Source: Acidobacteriota bacterium (GTDB taxonomy: Bacteria > Acidobacteriota > Thermoanaerobaculia > Multivoradales > JBCCEF01). From it: a stretch of DNA of 64,000 nt. The position numbers and the translations under genes were made by a program. The notes under the pieces are model-generated. The model saw only the letters and a program-made list of their open reading frames with translations. It was not told where the DNA came from and searched no databases. Positions 26,239 through 35,199 of this stretch are shown piece by piece (the stretch's first letter is position 1; each line of letters begins with the position of its first letter). Where the stretch lies: positions 304,258 to 368,257 of the forward strand of contig JBCCEF010000001.1 in assembly GCA_039030395.1 (NCBI GenBank). The letters are read 5' to 3'.

Positions 26239-28080
26239 ATGATTCCGTCCGAACCTCGCCCCCTGCCCGAGGGTTATTACCTCGACAACTTCGAGGCCAT
26301 GCTGGCGACCGTGGTCGAGCGCTACGGCGATCTGCTGACGGACCCGGAGAAGCAATTCACCACCGCTTTTGCGCACCTCTCGACCGGCGCCCGACGGCTC
26401 TATGTGCGACTGATTTCCCGCAAGGGGCCGCTGTTTCGGCGCGATCGGCTGGCCTACCGGGAAATTCCCGACCTCGACGCCGCGATGAGCGAACTGACGG
26501 GCGCCTCATTCGCCGATGACGCTCCGGACTCGCCGGCCGCCGAGCGCATCTCGCTGCTGCTGCGGCGCGAGATCGAAGCCCTCGCCGTCGTCGTGCTGCC
26601 GCCGCGAGCGGCGGTGAGAGCCTGCCGCCTCGGCAAAGCGGAGCTTGCGGACCGGGTGTTGAGGGGGCCTGAGGGCGAACCCCAGGGGGCGGATCCGGCA
26701 CTGCACCTGGAGTCCGGTCTCGAGCGGGCCCTGGCGACCTTTCCGATGCTCCGGTTGCTGCGCCTCGCGGAGGTGGAAACCCTCCAACTCTTGTTCTTCG
26801 GCAATTTCGGCCAAAGCCTGACGGAGTTCGTGCTGCGGGACATGGGACTTCTGCGCTTCGAGGCCTATGACTTCGACCGCCGTTTCCGGCTCTTTCCCCA
26901 CCGTGCTGCCCTCGACGACACCCTCGAGGCGCGCCGCCGCGGGCAGGAGATTCAAGATTTGCTAGAGGCCGGCGAGATCGCAGCGGCGGCCGAGCGGGGG
27001 CGCGAGATCGTCCATCGGCAACCACCCTGGGATGCGGTGGCCCGGCCGCGGGTGGATCGCCTGCTGGTTCTCCTCGGCCGCGACCTCGAACGCCGGCAAC
27101 TCACCGACGAGGCCCTCGAACTCTACTCCGCCGCCCATCGACCGCCGGCGCGCGAGCGAGCCGCCCGCATTCTGAGCCGTAGCGACCGCCAGGCCGAAGC
27201 CCTCGATCTCTGCGCCGCCATGATCGCCGCACCGCGCGACGAGACGGAGGCAGAGGTGGGGCCGCGAATTCAGCACCGAATCCTGCGCCGACGGCGGGAA
27301 GTGGGCCCCGCCCAGCGTCCCCGGCGCCCGACGACGACCCTCGAACTGCCGCCACCGCCGGTCGGCGTGTCGATCGAAGCCCACGTACTCGAGCACCTGC
27401 AAGGGGAGGGGCGCCGCGGCTTTTTTGCGGAGAACCGGTTGTGGCGCTCGCTCTTCGGCCTCGCTTTTTGGGACATCGTGTTCTCGCCGGTGGCCGGCGC
27501 CTTCGAGCATCCCTTCCAGTACGGACCGCTCGATCTCTCCGGGCCGGAATTCCGAGCGGCCCGCCGAAACGCCGTGGAACGCCGACTGGCGGACCTCGCC
27601 GCCGCCCCCCGGCACCGGCTGCGACGCCGTCTACGGGCGATCGTCCGCAAGAAATGGGGCATCGCGAATCGCCTCGTCGCCTGGCATCCCCAGCTCGACG
27701 AACACCTCGAGTTCGTCCTCCGGCGCCTCTCGGGCCGTCAGCTCGCGGCAGTGTGCGATCGCCTGAGCCGCGGGCCGGGCCGCTATGGGCGGGGTCTGCC
27801 AGATCTCTTCCTGGCCGACCCACGGGACCCGGCCTCCGCCTTCGAGTTGATCGAGGTCAAGGGGCCCGGCGACACCCTGCGCCCGGAGCAGGGCCGCTGG
27901 CTGGACTACCTGACGGCGCACGAGGTTCGGGCTTCGGTCCTGCGCCTCACCTGGAGCGAAGAGCGCACCGTCGCGTGCTACGATTTCGCCCACCGCTCGC
28001 AGCCGGTAGCAGGGTTGTTCGACGGCGCCGATGACGCCCCCGGCCCGCCGCCTGCAGCCTCGGAGAAAGCCACCTCATGA
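26239..28080 (+). CDS. FAN1-like nuclease with C-terminal VRR-NUC domain
   Basis: The 613-residue protein opens with YYLDNFEAMLATVVERYGDLL and a winged-helix-like segment (LSTGARRLYVRLISRKG, about residues 48-66). An alpha-helical TPR-like middle follows (about 220-340). It ends with a VRR-NUC nuclease domain: GRGLPDLFLAD and FELIEVKGPGD give the PD-(D/E)xK catalytic residues. This order is that of FAN1 family structure-specific 5' nucleases, which act in repair of interstrand crosslinks; bacterial members exist in Pseudomonas. The start at 26239 is supported by the family N-terminus. Repeat copy A3 begins 18 bases after its stop. Confidence 0.88.
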   Translation: MIPSEPRPLPEGYYLDNFEAMLATVVERYGDLLTDPEKQFTTAFAHLSTGARRLYVRLISRKGPLFRRDRLAYREIPDLDAAMSELTGASFADDAPDSPAAERISLLLRREIEALAVVVLPPRAAVRACRLGKAELADRVLRGPEGEPQGADPALHLESGLERALATFPMLRLLRLAEVETLQLLFFGNFGQSLTEFVLRDMGLLRFEAYDFDRRFRLFPHRAALDDTLEARRRGQEIQDLLEAGEIAAAAERGREIVHRQPPWDAVARPRVDRLLVLLGRDLERRQLTDEALELYSAAHRPPARERAARILSRSDRQAEALDLCAAMIAAPRDETEAEVGPRIQHRILRRRREVGPAQRPRRPTTTLELPPPPVGVSIEAHVLEHLQGEGRRGFFAENRLWRSLFGLAFWDIVFSPVAGAFEHPFQYGPLDLSGPEFRAARRNAVERRLADLAAAPRHRLRRRLRAIVRKKWGIANRLVAWHPQLDEHLEFVLRRLSGRQLAAVCDRLSRGPGRYGRGLPDLFLADPRDPASAFELIEVKGPGDTLRPEQGRWLDYLTAHEVRASVLRLTWSEERTVACYDFAHRSQPVAGLFDGADDAPGPPPAASEKATS

Positions 28081-28097
28081 CCGCCTCCGCGGACCCT

Positions 28098-28277
28098 AGC
28101 CTGCATTTCTCACCAGCGACCGTAGCGAGAGGTCGTCGCTGGCTGAAGCTGCAAGGCATCCGCGGGTTCTGTGACGAAGGCGTACTCGAACTACGTCGAG
28201 GAACAGGTTTTGCGGATAACGCAGCAGACTCGGTGACATACGGCCTCGCAGTAGGTAGCTGGTGAAAAATGCAGGCT
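28098..28277. repeat. 180-bp hairpin repeat, family A copy 3
   Basis: Terminal arms AGCCTGCATTTCTCACCAGC and GCTGGTGAAAAATGCAGGCT are complementary but for one position. The inner stem pairs ATCCGC with GCGGAT. It fills the gap between the FAN1-like gene and the WS/DGAT gene. The right arm contributes the WS/DGAT start codon at 28269. Confidence 0.85.
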
Positions 28278-29603
28278 GAACCCGTCGCCGCCTCGGATGC
28301 CCTATGGCTCCAGGACTCGCCGCACAACCTGATGAACATCGTCGGGGTGTACACCACCGATACCCTAGACGCGGCCACCCTGCGATCCGTCTGGCTGGCC
28401 CGGGTACAGTCCCTCGATGACGGCCGCCGCTTCCCGCGTTTCAGCAAGAAAGTGGTGTCCATCAACGGGCGCGATCACTGGTCAGAGGATCCCGACTTCG
28501 ACATTGAACGGCACATCTTCGAGGTCGAACCCAGCGACCACTGGGGCGACGGCTCGTGGACCCGTGAGCGCCTGACGGACTACCTCGGCCACCTCGCCGC
28601 CGACCCCCTACCGCGGGACCGGCCGCTGTGGCAGATCTTGGTCCTGCAGGGGATCGACAAGGGCAAGAGTGCAGTGATCACCCGCATCCATCACTGTATG
28701 GGCGACGGCATGGCCCTCATCCCGATCATGTTCTCGATCCAGGATCCGATCGGCGAAGGAGCGGAGCGAGTCGAGCCCAAAGCCGACGATCCGACCCGGC
28801 GGGTGGCGAAGGCCAAGCCCAGCCGCGCCAAGCTGTGGCTCAAGGCACCCCTGGCGGGGCCTTTCGTACTGCTCAGGAAGGCCCTGGCGCGGCCTGATCG
28901 CAGCGCCCTGCACGGCCCGCGTCCGGGCGGTGAGAAGCGAGTGGCCTGGTCGCAGCCGATTCCCCTCGCCCAGGTCAAAGCGATCAAGAACGCCCTCGGC
29001 GCCACCGTTAACGATGTCCTGATGGCTGCGGTCGCCGGCGCCTTCCGGCGCTACCTGGAGCAGGGCGGCGAGCCCTACGACGCCCGGCTACGGGCCTCGG
29101 TGCCGGTCAACGTGCGCTCCGCCGGCGAGATCCCCAAGATGGAGAACCGGTTCGCCACGGTGCTTCTCGACCTGCCGCTGCACATCGGCGACGGCCTGAC
29201 GCGGGTGCGGGAGGTCAAGGCTCGTATGGACGCTCTCAAGCGGTCCGTAGAACCGCTGGTGATGTTCGGGGCGGTGCAGGTGGTCCTCAAGACTCTGCCG
29301 CAGCGGGCCAGCCGGTGGGTGGCCGATTTCTTCGCCAACAAGTGCACCTGCGTGTTGACCAACGTTCCCGGCCCGCAGGAACCGGTGGCGATCTCCGGCC
29401 GGCGCATTCACGACATGATGTTTTGGGTGCCGCAGCGAGCCCACATCGGCATCGGCGTGTCGATCCTCAGCTTCGCCGGTACAGTGCGTCTGGGAGTGAT
29501 CAGCGATGTCGATCTGATGGCCGAACCGCACCGTCTGGTGGAGGCCTTCCGGGAAGAGCTGGAGATTCTGAGGGAAGTGAGCGAGAAACCGGTGTCTACC
29601 TGA
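28269..29603 (+). CDS. Wax ester synthase / diacylglycerol acyltransferase (WS/DGAT)
   Basis: The 444-residue protein has the catalytic HHxxxDG motif (RIHHCMGDGMAL, about residues 141-147). It also has PLWQILVLQGI before it and the later family motifs ATVNDVLMAAVAGA, PVNVRS and CVLTNVPGPQEP. These enzymes esterify fatty alcohols or diacylglycerol with acyl-CoA to make storage lipid. The start ATG 28269 lies inside the right arm of repeat A3, yet is needed for the family N-terminus (ASDALWLQDSPHNLMNI). No good ribosome-binding site is seen, so the repeat may supply the translation start context. Confidence 0.93.
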   Translation: MQAEPVAASDALWLQDSPHNLMNIVGVYTTDTLDAATLRSVWLARVQSLDDGRRFPRFSKKVVSINGRDHWSEDPDFDIERHIFEVEPSDHWGDGSWTRERLTDYLGHLAADPLPRDRPLWQILVLQGIDKGKSAVITRIHHCMGDGMALIPIMFSIQDPIGEGAERVEPKADDPTRRVAKAKPSRAKLWLKAPLAGPFVLLRKALARPDRSALHGPRPGGEKRVAWSQPIPLAQVKAIKNALGATVNDVLMAAVAGAFRRYLEQGGEPYDARLRASVPVNVRSAGEIPKMENRFATVLLDLPLHIGDGLTRVREVKARMDALKRSVEPLVMFGAVQVVLKTLPQRASRWVADFFANKCTCVLTNVPGPQEPVAISGRRIHDMMFWVPQRAHIGIGVSILSFAGTVRLGVISDVDLMAEPHRLVEAFREELEILREVSEKPVST

Positions 29604-29619
29604 GCGGACAGCCGTCCTG

Positions 29620-29841
29620 TCAGTCGTCCGCTTCGACGGTCAGGCGCACCCAGCGGCCGCAGATGGTTGCCGGATCGCCACTGCCGAAAGCCTGACCGGA
29701 GAACTGCTCGATCTCCGGTCGCCCAATGCCGGCACGCCGCAGTGCCTGCCGGGTCGCCCCGATAAGCGCCAATGGGTGGGCACTTCGGCTCGACACTTCA
29801 ATCTTTGGGTAGCGGATCTCCGGATCACGCAGCTCACACAT
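29620..29841 (-). CDS. Small hypothetical protein
   Basis: This 73-residue frame converges on the WS/DGAT gene with 16 bases between stops. I do not recognise a named family. The sequence KIEVSSRSAHPLALIGATRQALRRAGI and the segment after it suggest a compact alpha/beta peptide rather than a chance frame. ATG 29841 gives a sensible beginning; a longer version from 29934 adds Cys-rich sequence unlike the rest. Neighbouring codon use is compatible with coding. Confidence 0.5.
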   Translation of the reverse strand: MCELRDPEIRYPKIEVSSRSAHPLALIGATRQALRRAGIGRPEIEQFSGQAFGSGDPATICGRWVRLTVEADD

Positions 29842-30021
29842 CTCAGACCCCCACCAACACAACGCCTCTAGCACCCGAGACGTTTCACGGACTACCCCAC
29901 AAAAGTATGGGTATGCAATCCCGATACCGCACATGCGAAGGGTTTCGGCCGCGGAGCCGCGTCGAATTTGGCTAGAAGTCTGCCGGGGTGACCGGCCACG
30001 GTGCCGATGCGGCGGTGACGG

Positions 30022-31182
30022 TCAGACGTCGCCGCTGCGGCGGGAAACCACCAGCTCGTCACCCACCCGGCCGTGACGGCGGAAGCCCAGCAGATGGAAC
30101 AGTTCCAGGGCGAACCAACGCGCCACTCGCCGGTTGACCACGAAGGTATGGGCCTGCGAAGGATGCCGGCGCACCCCGGGCAGCCAGTGCACCCATTTCT
30201 CGATCCCGAGACGCCGCAGACGTTCCGAAACCCGCAGCCAGCGCGCCTCGATCGCCCGCACGATGAAGAAACCGTCCTCCCCCTGGTCCTGATAGAGGGG
30301 CATCAAGATCAAACCGTCCTCCGGGCAGTGGATCGGCCCGTTGCGGTCCGCCGCCAGGCGCTGACCGACGGTGACCCGATCGAAACTGGCAAAGCCCGGC
30401 TCCATAGTGAATCGATCCGCCGGATCGACGGGGTGGCGGTAGCGCACCTCCGTAACGTGCGGCAAGTGGCTGGTACGTTCGCTCAACAGGGCGCGGGCAC
30501 GCGCCACTTCGGGGTGGCCCGGTGGCAGCACGCCGCTGGTTTCCAGAGCGATCCAGACCGCCGCCTCGGCACCATCGACGGAAGCCGGATCGTCATGCTG
30601 CCCGCTTTCGAAGCCCACCGTCACCATGCCCCGCTCCAGCAGCATCGGCAACAGGGGACCGGACAACTCTTCTTCCAGTCCGAGGACCAGTGGCGCCGGA
30701 AACTCGAGGGCGAAGTCCCGGTTGGGCAGGGTGTCGTCGAGCACCGCGAAAGCCGTGCCGGGGCCGGACGTGGTGTGGAGATCCAGCACGTAGATCGGCC
30801 CGCGGGCCTCGGCGGTGACGCGTCGGATTTCGTCGTCCAACTCCAGCATCTCTTCGTCTTCGGCGTGCGGCTCGAAGACGCCGGCCCGTAGCTGCTCCAG
30901 CCGCTCCTCGCTCCATAGACGGTTGAGATCCTCGACCAAGAAGCGCTGGCCGGCGGCCAACGCCTTGCGGTTGCCCACCAGGGCAACGATCTCGCCGCGC
31001 AGCTCCGAGATACCCGCGAGTGCCGCCAACACCCGCCGCACGCCGAGGAAGCCGGCCGGTTCGTTGCCGTGGAGGGCGGCAATGCAGAGGAGGGTCGGGC
31101 CGGCCGCGGCGCCACGGCGACGGCCGACGACCCTCTCGACCCCGGGTAAAGGCGGAGCCTTGGGAAGCGTTGCTACCGGCAT
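30022..31182 (-). CDS. Succinylglutamate desuccinylase / aspartoacylase family zinc hydrolase
   Basis: The 386-residue protein shows the M14-like zinc site of the AstE/AspA family: H38-G-N-E41 in AALHGNEPAG and H136 in YVLDLHTTSG. A C-terminal domain of about 150 residues includes the barrel segment FASFDRVTVGQ. Members remove acyl groups from N-acyl amino acids or related amides; the exact substrate cannot be read here. I chose ATG 31182; the longer TTG start at 31218 has no better ribosome-binding site. It stands alone on the minus strand. Confidence 0.82.
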   Translation of the reverse strand: MPVATLPKAPPLPGVERVVGRRRGAAAGPTLLCIAALHGNEPAGFLGVRRVLAALAGISELRGEIVALVGNRKALAAGQRFLVEDLNRLWSEERLEQLRAGVFEPHAEDEEMLELDDEIRRVTAEARGPIYVLDLHTTSGPGTAFAVLDDTLPNRDFALEFPAPLVLGLEEELSGPLLPMLLERGMVTVGFESGQHDDPASVDGAEAAVWIALETSGVLPPGHPEVARARALLSERTSHLPHVTEVRYRHPVDPADRFTMEPGFASFDRVTVGQRLAADRNGPIHCPEDGLILMPLYQDQGEDGFFIVRAIEARWLRVSERLRRLGIEKWVHWLPGVRRHPSQAHTFVVNRRVARWFALELFHLLGFRRHGRVGDELVVSRRSGDV

Positions 31183-31272
31183 CGAATCACAATTGGTGTC
31201 TTCGGGCTTCGACCGCAACCCTGACCACCGAATGCGGCGGATTTCCAGTCGAACAAGACCCTAACCCTATCG

Positions 31273-31446
31273 TTATTCAGCCTCTTCGGGCAAGGCCTCG
31301 GCGCTCCCCCAAAGGCCCTTCGAAGGCCCGCCGTCGTGCACCCAGTCGCTTGCTTCGTTGACTCCGTAATGCGCCTCCCATATGCTCACAAAGTACTGAT
31401 TCGTCATATACTTTAGGATGATCCGAAGACCGTTCCCAGTCGCCAT
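31273..31446 (-). CDS. Possible small protein (57 residues)
   Basis: A short frame from ATG 31446 to TAA 31275-31273 encodes a peptide containing NGLRIILKYMTNQYFV and SIWEAHYGVNEASDWVHDGG. Its codons are noticeably less GC-rich at the third position than neighbouring genes, which suggests foreign origin or a remnant. No ribosome-binding site is clear. The start codon lies one base from the start of the plus-strand frame at 31448, so at most one or both are divergently expressed. Confidence 0.35.
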   Translation of the reverse strand: MATGNGLRIILKYMTNQYFVSIWEAHYGVNEASDWVHDGGPSKGLWGSAEALPEEAE

Positions 31447-31447
31447 A

Positions 31448-31702
31448 ATGCCGCCTCGTGCCCCCCGGGCCGACGACGTCGCCGGTGCCGAGGTGGCCGA
31501 AGGATGCCCCGGGTGGGCGATCCTTTCGGTGCTCGCCGGTCACGTCCTTCCGCGGCCTTCCCGCAAGGTGCGCTGGCGCATGCGGTTGTTCGACCGGCTG
31601 GTCGTCCTCCAGCGGCGCCTGCAGCTGGCGCCGCGGCGGCCGGCGCCGACCCTGCTCGAACTCTCCAATCGAGGCCACACCGGCCACAGCGAGGCGGCCT
31701 GA
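31448..31702 (+). CDS. Possible small protein coupled to the hotdog dehydratase genes
   Basis: The 84-residue frame is Arg/Ala/Leu-rich (WRMRLFDRLVVLQRRLQL) and I do not recognise it. Its stop overlaps the start of the next gene by one base (TGATG), which is typical of coupled genes in this genome and is the main support. It could also be the tail of a deleted larger gene. Confidence 0.4.
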   Translation: MPPRAPRADDVAGAEVAEGCPGWAILSVLAGHVLPRPSRKVRWRMRLFDRLVVLQRRLQLAPRRPAPTLLELSNRGHTGHSEAA

Positions 31703-32061
31703 TGTCCACCCCTGACTCACCGGCACCCTTCCATCTTTCAGCAGGCCCACGGGATGGGGACCGACATTCCTTCTCCTGCCGCCTGCCGGCCGACCTCGCC
31801 TATTTCGAAGGGCACTTCCCGGGGCATCCGGTGCTGCCGGCGGTCGCTCAGCTCGAGCTGCTGCGCCAGGCGATGCACTCGATCGAGCCCGGCCTCGCCC
31901 TCCGCGCCGTCGACGGTCTCCGCCTCAGCCAGCCACTGGTTCCCGGCGACCGGGTCGAGTTGGAGGTGCAGGTGCCGGAGGACGACGAGGGGACCGCGTT
32001 CGTGGTGCGGCGGGACGGTTCCACGGTCACCCAAGGGCGGGTCCGCTGGAGCCGCCCGTGA
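31702..32061 (+). CDS. FabZ/ApeI-like hotdog-fold 3-hydroxyacyl-ACP dehydratase
   Basis: The 119-residue protein has the hotdog dehydratase signature YFEGHFPGHPVLPAVAQLEL, with the catalytic His of HFPGHP and a Glu in the following helix (LEL). FabZ-like enzymes dehydrate 3-hydroxyacyl carrier-protein intermediates; the short ApeI form works in aryl polyene synthesis. ATG 31702 overlaps the preceding frame, and the end overlaps the next hotdog gene by four bases. No ketosynthase, ketoreductase or carrier protein is visible nearby, so the pathway is uncertain. Confidence 0.82.
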   Translation: MSTPDSPAPFHLSAGPRDGDRHSFSCRLPADLAYFEGHFPGHPVLPAVAQLELLRQAMHSIEPGLALRAVDGLRLSQPLVPGDRVELEVQVPEDDEGTAFVVRRDGSTVTQGRVRWSRP

Positions 32062-32489
32062 AGCGACCGATCGATCCGGCGCATCTGCTGCCGCACCGGG
32101 CACCGGCGCGCCTGGTCGAGAAAATCCTCGAACACGGCCCGGACCGGGTGGTGTGCCGCGGCTCGATTCCCCCCACCAGTCCCTTCGTCGCGAACGGCCG
32201 GGCACCTTCCTTCCTCGGCCTCGAACTCGCCGCCCAGGGAGCGGTCGTGCTGACCGCCGGGATCGGCGATGGCGACGCGGGGGATGACAGCGCGCCGGCG
32301 ATCGGCTATCTAGTGCGCATGCGCGGTGCCGCACTGTCACCGGAGGGCGTCCCGGCTGGCGCCCCCCTGATCGCGAAGATCGAGCGCACCGGCGGCGCCG
32401 GGCGCCTGGGAATTTTCTCCGTGCGGGTGACGGACGGCGACCGCACCGTCGCCGAAGGCAGTCTCAGTACCGTACGGGTGGACGACTGA
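32058..32489 (+). CDS. ApeP-like hotdog-fold dehydratase
   Basis: The 143-residue product has LLPHRAPARLVEKILEH and SPFVANGRAPSFLGLELAAQ, the pattern of ApeP-type dehydratases that pair with ApeI-type enzymes in aryl polyene and related fatty-acid-like clusters. It overlaps the first dehydratase by four bases, so the two are co-translated, possibly as a heteromeric enzyme. No terminator is evident before the next gene at 32593. Confidence 0.78.
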   Translation: MKRPIDPAHLLPHRAPARLVEKILEHGPDRVVCRGSIPPTSPFVANGRAPSFLGLELAAQGAVVLTAGIGDGDAGDDSAPAIGYLVRMRGAALSPEGVPAGAPLIAKIERTGGAGRLGIFSVRVTDGDRTVAEGSLSTVRVDD

Positions 32490-32592
32490 GGAGGTCCCTC
32501 GCCGGCCGAGCCGGCGGCTATACTCTTGCCTTCCACTGAAGTCTTCCGGTCCTTTCAGAAGTTCTTTGTCGCGTTTTGCCGAAGGAGCCATC

Positions 32593-35061
32593 ATGCGCCA
32601 CTTTGTCGTTTTCTCGCTGCTGATTCTGATCGCCGCCGCCCCTTCCGGATTCGCGCTGGCCTGCGAGCACCACCACCCGCCGGCAGCGCCCGCCCGGACC
32701 GGTGAACCCCTGGCGACCCTGGCGGCGGACTGCGTGGGTGGCGAGGCGGACGGTTTCCCCTGCGACTCCGTCAACCTGCTCGCCCGCATGCCCCTGGCAG
32801 ATCTCGGTGGCGGCACCGCCGGCAACGACGTCTGGGGCTGGACGGATCCCAACACCGGCACGGAGTACGCCTTGATGGGGATGCGCAACGGCACCGCCTT
32901 CGTCGATCTGTCGGACCCGACGAATCCGGTCTACCTCGGCCTGCTGCCGACTCACACCAGCAACAACTTCTGGCACGACATCAAGGTCGTCAACGACCAC
33001 GCAGTGATCGTTTCCGAGGCCCCCGGCCACGGCCTGCAGGTGTTTCACCTCGGCATGCTGGCGAACGTCAGCGATCCACCGGTGACCTTCGGCGAAATGG
33101 CCCACCATGACGGTTTCGGCAGCGCCCACAACGTAGTGGTCAACGACGAGACGGACCTGGTGGTGGTGGTGGGCTCCAACCAGTGCTCCGGCGGTCTCTA
33201 CATGCTCGACATGACCAACCCCCACACGCCGGTGTTCGAGGGCTGCTTCAGTGCCGACGGCTACACCCACGACGCCCAGTGCGCCGTCTACCAAGGGCCG
33301 GACACGACCTACCAGGGGCAAGAAATCTGCTTCGCCAGCAATGCCGACACCCTCACCATCGTGGACGTCACGGACCGCTCGAACCCGGTGCAGCTCTCGC
33401 GCACCACCTACGACGATCTGGGTTACGCCCACCAGGGCTGGTTGACCGAGGACCACGCCTACTTCCTGCTCGACGACGAGCTGGACGAGATCAACGCCGG
33501 CCACAACACCCAAACCTACATCTGGGAGCTGTCGGACTTGACCGCCCCACAGCTCATCGCGACGCACGTATCGGACCTGCCGGCGAGTGACCACAACCTC
33601 TACATCAAGGGGTCCTTCGCCTACCAGGCGAACTACCGCGCCGGCCTGCGCATTCTGAATCTGTCGAACATCGCCGCCGGCGAGTTGGAGGAAGTCGCCT
33701 ACTTCGATACCGTTCCCGGCAGCAATGCCGCCGGCACCAACGGGAGTTGGAGTGTCTACCCGTTCTTCGCCAGTGGAACGGTGCTGGTGAGCAACGTCAA
33801 CGAAGGACTGTTCATCCTGGAGCCGATCCTGTGCACGGCACCGGAGGCGCCGACCGGCAGCAGCATTGTGGCTGGCGGCGACAACGCCTTCGACCTTTCC
33901 TGGGACGCCGGGGACCTGGGAGAAGGGTTCTCGGTGGAACGCGCCCTCGGCGGCTGCGGTGGCACCTTCGAGACCGTTGCGGCGGGCCTCACCGGCACCT
34001 CCTTCCGGGATGAGCCGGTGTCCGGTCAGGTGACCTACGGCTACCGGCTGCGCCGGGCCGATCCCTCGGGGGAATGCCTATCCGACGCTACCGCTTGCGT
34101 CGAGGTGTCGACCACCGGTCCCTGCACCGCGCCACCGATCTTCGCCGGCGTCACCGGCGTGACCAATCGGGCAACGACGAGCTGCGCCCTGGACGTCGCC
34201 TGGGACCCCGCCGTCGCCAGTTGCGGCGCCGCGGTGTCCTACCGGGTCTACCGCGACACCGATCCGGCCTTCACGCCGGACGCCGGCAACCTGCTCGCCG
34301 CGGGCCTGGCCGGCACCTCCTACGGCGATTCGGCGGTGACCAGCGGGGTGGAGTACCACTACCAGGTGCGCGCCACGGACTCCGGCAGCACCAGCGAGGA
34401 CGGCAACCACCGAGTGGCTTCGGCGACTCCCACCGGCAGCGACGCGGACGGCGATTTCGTCAACGGCGCCGAGGTGGGGGAAGACATCCTCGCCTCCGGC
34501 AGCGCCACCGCCCGGCACATCGGCTGGGAAGTGGAGGATTCGGTGGCCCGCTCCGGCGACCGCAGCTACTTCTCCACCTACACCAACAACCTGTGCGTGG
34601 CCATGGAGACGGACGCCATCACCCTAACGCCGGGCGAGGCCTCGGTGCTTTCCTTCTGGAGCCGCTACGACATCGAGGACCGCTACGACGGCGGAGTGCT
34701 CCAGCTGTCTTCGGACGACGGCGCATCCTGGGGCAACGTCACCGTCAGCCCGCCCTATCCGTCGACCTTCAATACCTCCAACGACGCCTGCGGCTTCAGC
34801 TCCGGCACGCCCTCGTTCTCGGGCACCCAGGCCGCCTGGACGGAACACAGCGCCGACCTCTCGGCCTTCGCCGGTCAGGCGATCAAAGTGCGCTGGATTT
34901 TCTCCACCGATGGCGGCCTGACGGTGGACGGCTGGTACATCGACGACATCACCCTCACCCACGCCCAGGTGCCCTCGATGTGCTCTTCGACGGACATCTT
35001 CGGAGACGGCTTCGAAAGCGGAACGACGGATCTCTGGTCGGCCAGTGCGGGGAATCCTTGA
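32593..35061 (+). CDS. Secreted choice-of-anchor B (LVIVD-repeat) protein with C-terminal DGFESG tail
   Basis: The 822-residue protein has a signal peptide (MRHFVVFSLLILIAAAPSGFALAC). Residues about 60-410 are the choice-of-anchor B domain with LVIVD-like beta-propeller repeats (ALMGMRNGTAFVDLSDPTNP, YMLDMTNPHTPVFEGCF, LTIVDVTDRSNPVQL). Two fibronectin-type modules (about 415-615) and an immune-inhibitor-A-like MAM-type domain (about 620-800, FWSRYDIEDRYDGG, DGWYIDDITL) follow. It ends IFGDGFESGTTDLWSA. ATG 32593 follows GAAGGAG. The family name reflects variable C-terminal anchors; here the tail is a DGFESG motif without a membrane helix. Confidence 0.88.
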   Translation: MRHFVVFSLLILIAAAPSGFALACEHHHPPAAPARTGEPLATLAADCVGGEADGFPCDSVNLLARMPLADLGGGTAGNDVWGWTDPNTGTEYALMGMRNGTAFVDLSDPTNPVYLGLLPTHTSNNFWHDIKVVNDHAVIVSEAPGHGLQVFHLGMLANVSDPPVTFGEMAHHDGFGSAHNVVVNDETDLVVVVGSNQCSGGLYMLDMTNPHTPVFEGCFSADGYTHDAQCAVYQGPDTTYQGQEICFASNADTLTIVDVTDRSNPVQLSRTTYDDLGYAHQGWLTEDHAYFLLDDELDEINAGHNTQTYIWELSDLTAPQLIATHVSDLPASDHNLYIKGSFAYQANYRAGLRILNLSNIAAGELEEVAYFDTVPGSNAAGTNGSWSVYPFFASGTVLVSNVNEGLFILEPILCTAPEAPTGSSIVAGGDNAFDLSWDAGDLGEGFSVERALGGCGGTFETVAAGLTGTSFRDEPVSGQVTYGYRLRRADPSGECLSDATACVEVSTTGPCTAPPIFAGVTGVTNRATTSCALDVAWDPAVASCGAAVSYRVYRDTDPAFTPDAGNLLAAGLAGTSYGDSAVTSGVEYHYQVRATDSGSTSEDGNHRVASATPTGSDADGDFVNGAEVGEDILASGSATARHIGWEVEDSVARSGDRSYFSTYTNNLCVAMETDAITLTPGEASVLSFWSRYDIEDRYDGGVLQLSSDDGASWGNVTVSPPYPSTFNTSNDACGFSSGTPSFSGTQAAWTEHSADLSAFAGQAIKVRWIFSTDGGLTVDGWYIDDITLTHAQVPSMCSSTDIFGDGFESGTTDLWSASAGNP

Positions 35062-35199
35062 ACTAGTGACCGAAGAAGTGAGCCGCAGTTGGAGATCACC
35101 GTTCATTCCTGAATATCGCCGATCAAGGTCGCGATCGGCGACTCCAGCAGATCGCGACCGAGGACCAAGGCCGAGGCGGCGGGCTTGGCGCCCTCGCGA

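Noticed and set aside
28077-28265. 62-residue plus-strand frame after the FAN1-like gene
   Set aside because: It is a translation of repeat copy A3; the same frame is not preserved in the other copies.
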